DNA from: Gemmatimonadota bacterium
Lineage (GTDB): Bacteria > Gemmatimonadota > Gemmatimonadetes > Gemmatimonadales > GWC2-71-9
Length of the DNA: 6,810 nt
NCBI GenBank assembly: GCA_027294815.1
Contig: JAPULP010000075.1
Coordinates: 1 to 6,810 of the forward strand
Direction: 5' to 3'
How positions within the stretch are numbered: the first letter of the stretch is position 1; every line of letters begins with the position of its first letter. Below are positions 1-6,128 of the stretch, piece after piece. Made by a program: the position numbers and the translations under genes. Under the pieces are notes generated by a model that was not told the DNA's origin, did no database searches, and saw only the letters and a program-made list of their open reading frames with translations.

Positions 1-50
1 GTAACCCCAGGGCCGGGTGGCGTGTTTTTCGGGCTGTCTGGGCGCGCGGG

Positions 51-145
51 CCCCCGTGCCCCGGGGCACCGTGCCCCTTGGCCCTGTGACCCCGTGCCCC
101 CGTGCACCGTGGCCCTGTGCCCCTGTGCCCCCGTGCCCCTGCCCC
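51..145. repeat. Degenerate 8-bp GTGCCCCN tandem repeat with nested palindromes
   Basis: GTG triplets occur on the + strand at 56, 71, 86, 94, 102, 109, 117, 125 and 133. The last seven are spaced 7-8 bp apart, giving about seven units of GTGCCCCN. The two upstream spacings are 15 bp, close to two units. Two perfect inverted repeats lie at the upstream end: GTGCCCCGGGGCAC (56-69) and GGGGCAC/GTGCCCC separated by one base (63-77). A unit of 8 is not a multiple of three, and reading frames across it are only proline-rich low complexity, so it is not coding. It lies just downstream of the cis-prenyltransferase stop codon, so the minus-strand transcript would carry it as a G-rich trailer. Confidence 0.85.
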
Positions 146-151
146 ATACAG

Positions 152-180
152 CCCCCCGCCTCCCCTCCCCCTACGCCCCC
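152..180 (-). other. Predicted G-quadruplex motif across the uppS stop codon
   Basis: Read on the minus strand, four G-runs occur in a row: G5 (180-176), G5 (171-167), G4 (165-162) and G6 (157-152). The loops are 4, 1 and 4 nt. This meets the canonical G3+N1-7 pattern with room to spare. The stop codon TAG (173-171) shares its last G with the second run. The motif would be present in the uppS mRNA as well as in the DNA. Folding is inferred from the pattern only. Confidence 0.7.
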
Positions 181-899
181 ACCGCCCATTCCCTCTCCTC
201 TTCCTCCACTATGCCGCCAAATCGGCGCTCACGGGCGCGGAAGTCGGCTAGCGCGGTCGCGAGATCGTCGCGGCGGAAATCCGGCCAGTGCGTTTGCGCG
301 AAATACAATTCAGTGTACGCCAGTTCCCACAACAGAAAGTCCGAGAGCCGGCGCTCGCCGGCCGTACGGATCAAGAGATCGGGCATGGGGACGCCGCCCG
401 TGACGGCCTGGGTGAGGAGTTCTTCGGTCATCTGTTCCGGTGCCAACTCGCCAGCCCGAACACGTTGTCCGAGCTCACGTGTCGCCCGGGCAACTTCGGC
501 ACGGGCACTGTAATCAATCGCCAGCCGGAGATGCAGTTTGGTGCCACTGGCTGTCTCGCGTTCGAGTTGCTGCAATGCGTGCAGTGCCGGGGTGGGAATG
601 CGGTCGCGCCGGCCGATGGCCGTGACCCGGACGCCGCGGCTGATGAGCTCATTGCGTTCGGACACGCAATAGCGCTTGAGAAGCCAAAAGAGCCGCCCCA
701 CCTCCATGCGGGGCCGTTTCCAATTGTCGGCCGAGAACGCATACAACGTCAAAACGCTCACGCCGAGATCGGGGGCCGCACGGACGATGCGGCGAACGCT
801 TTCCACGCCCTCCACGTGCCCACGCCACCTTGGCTTGCCTTGGGATCGCGCCCAACGACCATTTCCGTCCATGATGATGGCAACGTGCAATCCGGTCAT
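171..899 (-). CDS. uppS: Undecaprenyl diphosphate synthase family cis-prenyltransferase
   Basis: This cytoplasmic enzyme condenses isopentenyl diphosphate onto farnesyl diphosphate or a similar primer in cis configuration, making the polyprenyl carrier for peptidoglycan and other envelope glycans. The 242-residue protein opens with the family signature MDGNGRWA (D11, N13, R15), then H28, then FSADNWKRP (F55, N59, W60, R62). Near the C-terminus it has IRTAGERRLSDFLLW (R178, R184, S186) and E197 in AYTELYF. These match the substrate-binding and catalytic positions of E. coli UppS (D26, R194, R200, S202, E213). Length is normal for the family. Two motifs differ from the usual form: YSAR (130-133) where YGGR is common, and SDF where SNF is common. 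The ATG overlaps the regulator's stop as ATGA, and GGAG sits 5 nt upstream. It is the last gene of a three-gene operon. Chain length and whether this is the main or a second UppS cannot be told from the sequence. Confidence 0.95.
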   Translation of the reverse strand: MTGLHVAIIMDGNGRWARSQGKPRWRGHVEGVESVRRIVRAAPDLGVSVLTLYAFSADNWKRPRMEVGRLFWLLKRYCVSERNELISRGVRVTAIGRRDRIPTPALHALQQLERETASGTKLHLRLAIDYSARAEVARATRELGQRVRAGELAPEQMTEELLTQAVTGGVPMPDLLIRTAGERRLSDFLLWELAYTELYFAQTHWPDFRRDDLATALADFRARERRFGGIVEEEEREWAVGA

Positions 900-1219
900 T
901 CTCGCTCCAGTGCGTCGCGCGTAGCGCTGAGTATCGATTCCATCTGTTGTAGATAGGTGTCGAGCGCGCGTCGACCCTTGGCGGTGAGACGATATTCGGT
1001 TCGCGGCTTCCGATCCTCGAATCCTTTCGTGACCTTGATGTATCCCGCCTCCTCGAGCTTGCGGGCGTGGACGCTCAAGTTCCCGTCGGTGGTTTTGAGG
1101 ACCGCCTTCAACTCGGCGAATGTCTGCCGGTCGTTTGCCGCCAGCGCAGACACGATGCCGAGTCGTCGGCGTTCGTGAATGATCTGGTCGAGATTGTTGA
1201 TAACTGGTTCAGCCGCCAT
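896..1219 (-). CDS. Winged-helix transcriptional regulator (HTH_34/MarR-like)
   Basis: A 107-residue protein consisting almost only of a winged-helix DNA-binding domain. Residues 10-40 form the first helices (LDQIIHERRRLGIVSAL, then a QTFAELKAVL stretch). The likely recognition helix is TDGNLSVHARKLEEAGYI (44-61). The wing follows, rich in basic residues, ending in EYRLTAKGRRAL (75-86), and a C-terminal helix (87-104) probably dimerises. This layout fits the Pfam winged-helix family HTH_34 (PF13601). I chose the ATG at 1219 because a longer reading from 1291 would run deep into the membrane-protein gene and gives no domain-like sequence; even so the start overlaps that gene's end by 11 bp. 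No good Shine-Dalgarno sequence precedes it, so translation is probably coupled to the upstream gene. No ligand domain is visible. Its likely target is the inverted-repeat cluster at 1810-1835 in the operon's own promoter (inference). Confidence 0.87.
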   Translation of the reverse strand: MAAEPVINNLDQIIHERRRLGIVSALAANDRQTFAELKAVLKTTDGNLSVHARKLEEAGYIKVTKGFEDRKPRTEYRLTAKGRRALDTYLQQMESILSATRDALERE

Positions 1220-1790
1220 GTCGCTGCACGATGTAGAATCCAAACGCGACGTGGGTGCCGCCAAATCCCACGGCCAAGAGAACGAGTCCAAGGTCGGACT
1301 GAAGCAACGCGAGTGCTCCCAACGCCAGCATGGTCAAACCCATCCACCGGACCGCTCCGACGGAAAAGGTGCCCCCGGCGGTCACGCCGGCCCCATACAA
1401 CGCCAGCCAAGTCCCGGGGAGCAGGTGAGGCGTCCCCTGCGCCGTGAGCGCCAGCGTCAAGAACGCACCGGCCGCCAGTGCCGGGGCCAATCCCCACACC
1501 ATCTTGCGGAACGAGCCGGTCCACAACGGCACCTCGAGCCGCTTCGCCTTCGCGGAATTGGCGACCGCAGACATCGCAAGGGCGACGAGCGCTGCCGGAA
1601 TCCAGACCACCAGGAGCGCTGGCGTACCGGCCGCCCAGGCGAGCCATGACGCGATGAGTCCAATGGCTCCGATGGCGATCATCCCCCAACCGGACACCGC
1701 CGTGTAGGTGGACGCGGATTCCATCGTTTGACGGATATATGCGAGCGTCTCTTCAGCCTGTTCGCGGGCGGGATGAGTCGGGATGGACAC
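1209..1790 (-). CDS. Hypothetical six-segment membrane protein upstream of winged-helix regulator
   Basis: A 193-residue protein of unknown function. A soluble, charged N-terminus of about 28 residues (IPTHPAREQAEETLAYIRQ) precedes roughly six hydrophobic segments: 31-53, 57-78, 97-117, 122-144 (weaker), 147-163 and 166-187. A short basic stretch (AKAKR, 80-84) lies between segments two and three. No catalytic motif is seen. The start is GTG at 1790: an AAGGAG ribosome site (1803-1798) lies 7 nt upstream, and the sequence further upstream is promoter, not protein-like. It is first in the operon and its stop lies inside the start of the regulator gene. From memory, small membrane proteins of this pattern often sit directly before HTH_34-type regulators in Acidobacteria and Gemmatimonadota. 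A sensor or partner role for the regulator is possible but unproven. Confidence 0.82.
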   Translation of the reverse strand: MSIPTHPAREQAEETLAYIRQTMESASTYTAVSGWGMIAIGAIGLIASWLAWAAGTPALLVVWIPAALVALAMSAVANSAKAKRLEVPLWTGSFRKMVWGLAPALAAGAFLTLALTAQGTPHLLPGTWLALYGAGVTAGGTFSVGAVRWMGLTMLALGALALLQSDLGLVLLAVGFGGTHVAFGFYIVQRHGG

Positions 1791-1795
1791 GGCCT

Positions 1796-1803
1796 CTCTC
1801 CTT
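1796..1803 (-). promoter_or_regulatory. Ribosome binding site deciding the GTG start at 1790
   Basis: The minus strand reads AAGGAGAG here, a near-perfect Shine-Dalgarno sequence. AAGGAG ends 7 nt before the GTG at 1790. No in-frame ATG is nearby, so this site fixes the start of the membrane protein. Confidence 0.85.
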
Positions 1804-1809
1804 GGATGG

Positions 1810-1835
1810 TACAAAGAACTTTGTATTATAAAGTA
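1810..1835 (-). promoter_or_regulatory. Minus-strand promoter -10 box inside overlapping palindromes (likely operator)
   Basis: The minus strand carries a perfect TATAAT at 1830-1825, which places the transcript start near 1818 and leaves a 5' leader of about 28 nt before the GTG at 1790. No convincing -35 is seen (TTGCGG at 1857-1852 is 21 bp away), which fits a promoter needing or controlled by a protein. Two inverted repeats overlap here: TACAAAGAACTTTGTA (1810-1825, perfect 7-bp arms, 2-bp centre) and ACTTTGTATTATAAAGT (1818-1834, 7 of 8 pairs match). They share the middle half-site, so three alternating half-sites span the -10 and the start point. A protein bound here would block RNA polymerase. 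The operon's own winged-helix regulator is the obvious candidate (inference). Confidence 0.75.
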
Positions 1836-1879
1836 AAATGGAATGGGATCCCCGCAAGGGCCTGCGGTTCCGGCGGTTT

Positions 1880-1916
1880 GGGGGGGGGATGGGGCTTGCT
1901 GGGGCACATCCCAGGG
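1880..1916 (+). other. G-run cluster (possible G-quadruplex) between divergent promoters
   Basis: The + strand has G9 (1880-1888), G4 (1891-1894), G4 (1901-1904) and G3 (1914-1916), with spacers of 2, 6 and 9 nt. It lies in the non-coding stretch between the two promoters, about 20 bp upstream of the plus-strand -35 box. The last loop is long, so folding is less certain than for the motif at 152-180. Confidence 0.5.
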
Positions 1917-1936
1917 TTTTGGTGGTAATCAAGGCC

Positions 1937-1965
1937 TTGAACGAGCGGAAACACGGTTATAAGAT
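1937..1965 (+). promoter_or_regulatory. Sigma-70-like promoter for the GldA/GldFG/DUF4340 operon
   Basis: TTGAAC (1937-1942) is a good -35 box. A 17-bp spacer leads to TAAGAT (1960-1965); alternatively TATAAG (1958-1963) with a 15-bp spacer. Transcription would start near 1972, leaving a short leader before the ATG at 1991. It is the only promoter-like element in the right place for the plus-strand operon. Confidence 0.6.
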
Positions 1966-1990
1966 CCTCCCGTCTCAGGCCAGGTGATTT

Positions 1991-2974
1991 ATGTCATTCC
2001 TGTCAGTTCAGGGCGTTTCAAAGGAGTTTCACGGCATCGTGGCGGTGGAGGGCGTGTCGTTCGATATCGGGCGTGGCCAGGTGGTGGGGTTCCTCGGACC
2101 GAATGGGGCGGGGAAATCGACCACGATGCGCATGATCACGCAGTTTTACGATCCCGATCAGGGCGAGATTCTCTTGGACGGGGTGGTGTTGGGCGACGAT
2201 CCGTTGGCCGCCAAGCGGCGCATCGGGTATCTACCGGAAAACAATCCTCTCTACAGCGAGATGCTCGTCTTCGATTATCTCACCTTCATCGCCCAGTTAC
2301 GGGAGATTGCGGACCCGGGTCGGGCCATCGACGAGGCGGTAGGCGCAACGGGCATCCAAGACGTGTATTATCGGCCGATCGGGGAGCTCTCGAAGGGATT
2401 CCGTCAGCGAGTGGGCCTCGCCCAGGCAATTCTCCACCGGCCCGACTTACTGGTGCTCGACGAGCCGACAGAGGGCCTCGATCCGAGCCAGCGGTTGGAG
2501 ATCCGCCGGTTGATTGGTCACCTGGGGCAGGATCGCACGGTGCTGTTGTCCACCCACGTGTTGTCCGAGGTGCGCGACACCTGTTCGCGTCTCCTTATCA
2601 TTAATAAGGGGAAGATGATTGCCGACGGTTCGGTGGCCGAGCTAACGGCCCAGGCCAGCGGCAGAGTGCACGTACTGGTCGAGATTGCGGGTGACGGTGT
2701 GTCAACGGGCATCGCGGGGCTGGCCGGCGTCGTCGAGGTGGTGCAGCGTGAGGCGTCGGGAGACAACCGGACCGCTCTGCGAGTTGCGGCTGACGGGGGA
2801 ACGGACGTGCGGCCCGACATCTTCGGCCTGGCGCGGGATCGCGGTTGGATGCTCTACGAGTTGCATCACGAGGCGAGGAGTCTCGAGGATCTCTTCTTCC
2901 AATTGACCGAAGACACCCCCGACGGGGTGGGGGTGGTAACCGAAGAACCTCAACAAGCGGGCGAAGCACAGTGA
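1991..2974 (+). CDS. ABC transporter ATP-binding protein, GldA-like
   Basis: The ATPase of an ABC-2 type transporter: it hydrolyses ATP on the cytoplasmic face to drive the permease encoded next. The 327-residue protein has Walker A GPNGAGKST (36-44), a Q-loop region written GYLPENNPLY (79-88) with E83 in place of the usual Gln, the signature LSKGFRQRVGLAQ (133-145), Walker B LLVLDEPTEGLDP (153-165) and switch histidine H189 in STHVLSEV. GYLPE and LSKGFRQR are typical of the GldA/NatA-like group. Residues 223-308 form a C-terminal accessory region ending in SLEDLFFQLT, also typical. All catalytic residues are present. The ATG has AGGTGA just upstream, though only 3 nt away. It is first in a three-gene operon; its stop overlaps the next gene's GTG by 4 bp. 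GldA was named for gliding in Bacteroidetes, but relatives are widespread, so gliding should not be assumed. Confidence 0.95.
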   Translation: MSFLSVQGVSKEFHGIVAVEGVSFDIGRGQVVGFLGPNGAGKSTTMRMITQFYDPDQGEILLDGVVLGDDPLAAKRRIGYLPENNPLYSEMLVFDYLTFIAQLREIADPGRAIDEAVGATGIQDVYYRPIGELSKGFRQRVGLAQAILHRPDLLVLDEPTEGLDPSQRLEIRRLIGHLGQDRTVLLSTHVLSEVRDTCSRLLIINKGKMIADGSVAELTAQASGRVHVLVEIAGDGVSTGIAGLAGVVEVVQREASGDNRTALRVAADGGTDVRPDIFGLARDRGWMLYELHHEARSLEDLFFQLTEDTPDGVGVVTEEPQQAGEAQ

Positions 2975-5217
2975 ATGCGATATTGACCGTTGCGCGCCGC
3001 GAGTTGAAGGCGCTGTTCGATCAACCAACCGGGTACATCTTGCTGATCGTCTTTCTTGCGATCAACGATTTTCTATTTTTCCGGCAAGCCTATTTATTCC
3101 GCGTGGCTTCGCTGCGTCCGATGCTCGATTTGCTGCCGTGGCTGTTTTTGTTTTTCGTTCCGGCGGTTACGATGCGCTCGTTCGCGGAAGACATCCGCAC
3201 GGGCACCATCGAAGTCGTTCTGGCGCAGCCGCTCACCGAGTTGCAACTGTTGATCGGAAAGTATCTGGGGCAGTTGCTGTTCGTGTGGTTTGCGCTGGCG
3301 TTGACATTGCCGATTCCCCTGGGACTGTCGTTGGGTGCCGATCTGCATGCGGGTGTCATCATTGCCCAATACGTCGGCGCGGGTCTGCTGGCCGCGGCGT
3401 TCACCGCGGTCGGTGTGTGGACCTCGAATCTCACGCGCAATCAAATCACGGCCTTCGTCATCGGTGTGGCGGTGATGTTCATGTTGATTCTGATCAGCCT
3501 CGATCCGGCGCTGGTCGGTCTGCCACCGGCGCTCAACGCCATGGTGGGACGGTTGGGTGTGATCTCGCACTTTCGCGATATCGGGCGCGGCGTGATCGAC
3601 CTGCGGGATGCGGTGTACTTCGTCACGCTCAGCGGCATCTTCCTCTCGCTGGCATATTTCGCGTTGATGGGACTGAGGCTGAGCCACAAAGGCGAGCCTC
3701 GGCGTCGCCTACGCATGGCGACGGTGCTAGTCGTCGCGGGCCTGGTGATTGTCAACTTGTTCGGACGGCACATACGGGGCCGACTGGATCTCACGCCGGG
3801 ACGGGCGTACACGCTCTCCTCCGCCACCCGTGACCTGCTCCGCGATCTCGATGACATCGTGACGATGAAGTTCTTCGCATCCGACGAATTGCCGCCCGCA
3901 GTTGCGATGATACGACGCGACCTCGACGACCTGATGCGCGACTACCGGAACGCGGGCAACGGGATGTTGCGGGTGATCGTTCGGGATCCCGCTGATGATT
4001 CGACCGCCCTCGACGATGCCAGGTCGCTCGGTGTCCCGCCGGTGCAGTTCAATGTGGTGGGCGAATCCGAACTGATTGTGCGCGAGGGCTACCTGGGCAT
4101 TGCCATCCAGTACGCCGATCAGACGGAGATCATTCCGTTCATTCAGCGCACGGACAACCTCGAATATCGACTGTCGTCGTTCATTCGCGGCATGACACTG
4201 AAGGACCGGCCGAAAGTTGCAGTCTACACGGCGCCCACGGCTCAGCCGGGTGCGGCGGAGCGGACGTTCAATGCGTTCCTTAACAACCTGCAGCAAACCT
4301 ACGATGTCGTAACGCTCAACCTGCCGGCGGACAGCCAACCGGCCGACGACGTCGACGTCCTCGTTCTCATTGGGGCACCGGATGCCCTCCCGGCGGATCA
4401 GATGGATCGCCTCCGCGGATTTCTCGATCGTGGGGGAAGCGCGTTCGTGATGGCCGACGGCATGGCCCGTCCGGGCCAGCAGGAGTTCGTTCTGCCGCAG
4501 GATGTTTTGTGGAACGACTTGCTGGAGCCGTATGGAGTGGTGGTCGAATCCAAAATGGTGTTCGACATTTTTTCCAACGAGCAGATCCGACTTGACACAC
4601 AGTTCGGCATCCCGATGATCGCACCCTACCCGTTGTGGATTCGGGCGCTCAGCACCCGAAGCGCAGCGATCAACGCGGACCTGGATGGGGTGTTCATGGC
4701 CTGGGCCAGCTCGCTCGATACGTCGTCGGCGACTCCGGGTACGGTGACACCACTTTTTATGACCTCTGAGGGGGCAGGGGTGGATAGCCTCATGTCGATG
4801 CTCGCCCCGCGACGTCGATTTCCCCGAACGGGACTCGGTGTACGGCTGCTCGCCGTCATGGTGAATCCCGCGGCCGTGGACGAGTTTGATGGCCCCAGCG
4901 GGCGGGTCGTGGTTGTCGGGAACTCGGACCTGCTGCAGGATCGGTTTCTCCAAACCAATGCCACGAATCTGGCGTTCGGTCTCAACGCGGTGGATTGGTT
5001 GGCGCAAGATGATGCGCTGATCAGCATCCGCGCGAAAAACCGGACGCCCCCTCCCCTCATTTTCACGAGTGAGGCAATGCGTGACGTTGTGAAGCATGGG
5101 AACGTGATCGGTGTCCCGGTCATTCTCGTGCTGCTCGCCATCCTGCGCTTGGTCAAGCGGAATAAATTGACGCGGAGACGCTACCGTCGGTCGTCGGTGT
5201 CGGAGGTGTCAGCATGA
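2971..5217 (+). CDS. GldF-GldG fusion: ABC-2 permease plus Gldg/ABC_transp_aux domain
   Basis: This 748-residue protein joins two parts that are separate genes in the Bacteroidetes gliding system. Residues 1-240 are a GldF-like ABC-2 permease with about six membrane segments (around 20-40, 53-70, 98-120, 128-150, 158-178, 214-235). The motif FAEDIRTGTIEVVLAQP (71-87) is the conserved cytoplasmic loop. A basic linker (EPRRRLRM, 242-249) leads to a GldG-like part: membrane segment 250-266, then RLDLTPGRAYTLS (271-283), a large extracytoplasmic domain of the ABC_transp_aux type (PF09822), and a last membrane segment near 712-728 followed by a basic tail. The start is GTG at 2971, overlapping the ATPase stop as GTGA; reading further upstream would only extend into the ATPase gene in another frame. 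No Shine-Dalgarno sequence is obvious, so translation is probably coupled. The internal ATG at 3715 lacks a ribosome site, arguing against a separate GldG product. The substrate is unknown. Confidence 0.93.
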   Translation: MNAILTVARRELKALFDQPTGYILLIVFLAINDFLFFRQAYLFRVASLRPMLDLLPWLFLFFVPAVTMRSFAEDIRTGTIEVVLAQPLTELQLLIGKYLGQLLFVWFALALTLPIPLGLSLGADLHAGVIIAQYVGAGLLAAAFTAVGVWTSNLTRNQITAFVIGVAVMFMLILISLDPALVGLPPALNAMVGRLGVISHFRDIGRGVIDLRDAVYFVTLSGIFLSLAYFALMGLRLSHKGEPRRRLRMATVLVVAGLVIVNLFGRHIRGRLDLTPGRAYTLSSATRDLLRDLDDIVTMKFFASDELPPAVAMIRRDLDDLMRDYRNAGNGMLRVIVRDPADDSTALDDARSLGVPPVQFNVVGESELIVREGYLGIAIQYADQTEIIPFIQRTDNLEYRLSSFIRGMTLKDRPKVAVYTAPTAQPGAAERTFNAFLNNLQQTYDVVTLNLPADSQPADDVDVLVLIGAPDALPADQMDRLRGFLDRGGSAFVMADGMARPGQQEFVLPQDVLWNDLLEPYGVVVESKMVFDIFSNEQIRLDTQFGIPMIAPYPLWIRALSTRSAAINADLDGVFMAWASSLDTSSATPGTVTPLFMTSEGAGVDSLMSMLAPRRRFPRTGLGVRLLAVMVNPAAVDEFDGPSGRVVVVGNSDLLQDRFLQTNATNLAFGLNAVDWLAQDDALISIRAKNRTPPPLIFTSEAMRDVVKHGNVIGVPVILVLLAILRLVKRNKLTRRRYRRSSVSEVSA

Positions 5218-6113
5218 GCCGCGACCGTCTGCAGCCGATCGTGATGGCGTTGGGCGTGTTGCTCCTCCTGTGGGGTGTGGTAGAGATCTTCCGCGGGGAA
5301 TTCGATGAGGCAGCCGGTGATTTTCAGATTCCACGGGTTACGGAACAGGACGCGGATTCGGTGGTGTTCGAGCGGGTGGCTGATACGGTCGTACTAGTGA
5401 AACAGGAAAACGATTGGACCGTCAACGGCCACGCGGCTGCTCCCAATGGTGTGAGCGACTTCTTCGAACAGTTCGAAAACGCGCCACCCGGTCAACTCGT
5501 GGCGCAGAGCTTCGATACCCATGGGCGTCTCGCAATCGACGATAGCACGGCGCGGGCGTTCCGGATCTTCGGAAACGGTGAAACGCTGGCCTACATGTTG
5601 GTTGGGAAGAGGGCACGCAGCTCCCAGGAAAGTTACTTCAGACAGCCCGGAGACGCGTCAGTGTATTCCGTTCGTACCCGCATTGCGATGTACGTCGATC
5701 GCAACGTCCATGATTGGCGCGATCGTTCGATTGCACGGATCGACACGAGCGTCGTGTCATCCGCTGAGATTCAAGTAGGGAGCCAGAGTTACGTGTTGCG
5801 CCGGGAAGACGATGGGTGGCAGTTGGGATCAGAGGCTGCTGACTCGGCTCAGGTCGTGACCTTTCTCCGAGAATACGCGACCATCACCGCGATGGACTTC
5901 CACGGGCCGGACAGCGATTCCGTCGACTTCGACCAGCCGGATCGCCACGCCTTGCTGCGCAATGCCGCCGGCAACATCCTGGTGGAACTGGCGTTCGATT
6001 CCACCACGTCGGGATACTGGGTGCGCAAGACCGGCGACTCAATCATTTATCGGTTGAGTAATTTCACCGTGAATCGAATGACGCCGTCCGACAGTACATT
6101 GCGGGGCAATTAG
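5214..6113 (+). CDS. DUF4340 domain-containing membrane-anchored protein
   Basis: A 299-residue protein with one N-terminal membrane segment (about 8-26, IVMALGVLLLLWGVVEIF) after a short basic head, then an extracytoplasmic domain. The DUF4340 (PF14238) assignment rests on the overall pattern, on DWRDRSI (167-173), which recalls the family's WRD motif, and on the position directly after a GldG-like gene, where this family is commonly found. Two similar halves are visible: around 47-87 (VVLVKQENDWTVNG, then SDFFEQF) and 183-221 (SYVLRREDDGWQLG, then VTFLREY). The tail YRLSNFTVNRMTPSD (279-293) closes the second unit. The ATG overlaps the upstream stop as ATGA, with GGAGGT 6 nt before it. The likely role is an accessory subunit of the ABC complex at the outer face of the inner membrane; the biochemical function is unknown. 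Confidence 0.9.
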   Translation: MSRDRLQPIVMALGVLLLLWGVVEIFRGEFDEAAGDFQIPRVTEQDADSVVFERVADTVVLVKQENDWTVNGHAAAPNGVSDFFEQFENAPPGQLVAQSFDTHGRLAIDDSTARAFRIFGNGETLAYMLVGKRARSSQESYFRQPGDASVYSVRTRIAMYVDRNVHDWRDRSIARIDTSVVSSAEIQVGSQSYVLRREDDGWQLGSEAADSAQVVTFLREYATITAMDFHGPDSDSVDFDQPDRHALLRNAAGNILVELAFDSTTSGYWVRKTGDSIIYRLSNFTVNRMTPSDSTLRGN

Positions 6114-6126
6114 CCTCTCCCCGCAA
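6099..6126. terminator. Hairpin at convergent gene junction, possible bidirectional terminator
   Basis: TTGCGGGG (6099-6106) pairs perfectly with CCCCGCAA (6119-6126), giving an 8-bp GC-rich stem and a 12-nt loop that contains the DUF4340 stop TAG. The minus-strand lipoprotein gene ends 3 bp away at 6129. Neither side is followed by a T-run, so it is not a textbook intrinsic terminator. It may block read-through from both sides. A second small perfect inverted repeat follows at 6133-6146 (CTCGTT/AACGAG), inside the end of the lipoprotein gene. Confidence 0.5.
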
Positions 6127-6128
6127 GC

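Noticed and set aside
51..145. CRISPR-like or attachment-site array
   Set aside because: The unit is only 8 bp with no spacers, and no cas, integrase or tRNA gene is nearby.
17..513. Plus-strand reading frames rich in proline and alanine
   Set aside because: They run through the tandem repeat and then antisense to uppS; no start site or family likeness.
1220..1291. Longer start for the winged-helix regulator at 1291
   Set aside because: The extra 24 residues are Ser/Asp/Trp-rich with no domain likeness and lie within the membrane-protein gene; the ATG at 1219 starts right before the domain.
896..1790. Toxin-antitoxin or sigma/anti-sigma pair
   Set aside because: The overlapping pair is a multi-segment membrane protein and a winged-helix regulator; neither resembles a known toxin, sigma factor or anti-sigma domain.
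2593..2609. AT-rich palindrome CCTTAT-N5-ATAAGG inside the ATPase gene
   Set aside because: It encodes the normal LLIINKGK stretch of the ABC protein; position inside the gene and single occurrence give no reason to call a site.
2845..2970. Upstream in-frame extension of the GldF-GldG protein from an ATG at 2845
   Set aside because: The added 42 residues overlap the end of the ATPase gene and are Arg/Ser-rich; a typical permease N-terminus begins at the GTG at 2971.
3727..5097. Long minus-strand reading frame (456 codons) antisense to the GldG part
   Set aside because: It has no recognisable domain, is rich in Arg/His in the way expected of a GC-rich shadow frame, and lies wholly opposite a well-supported gene.
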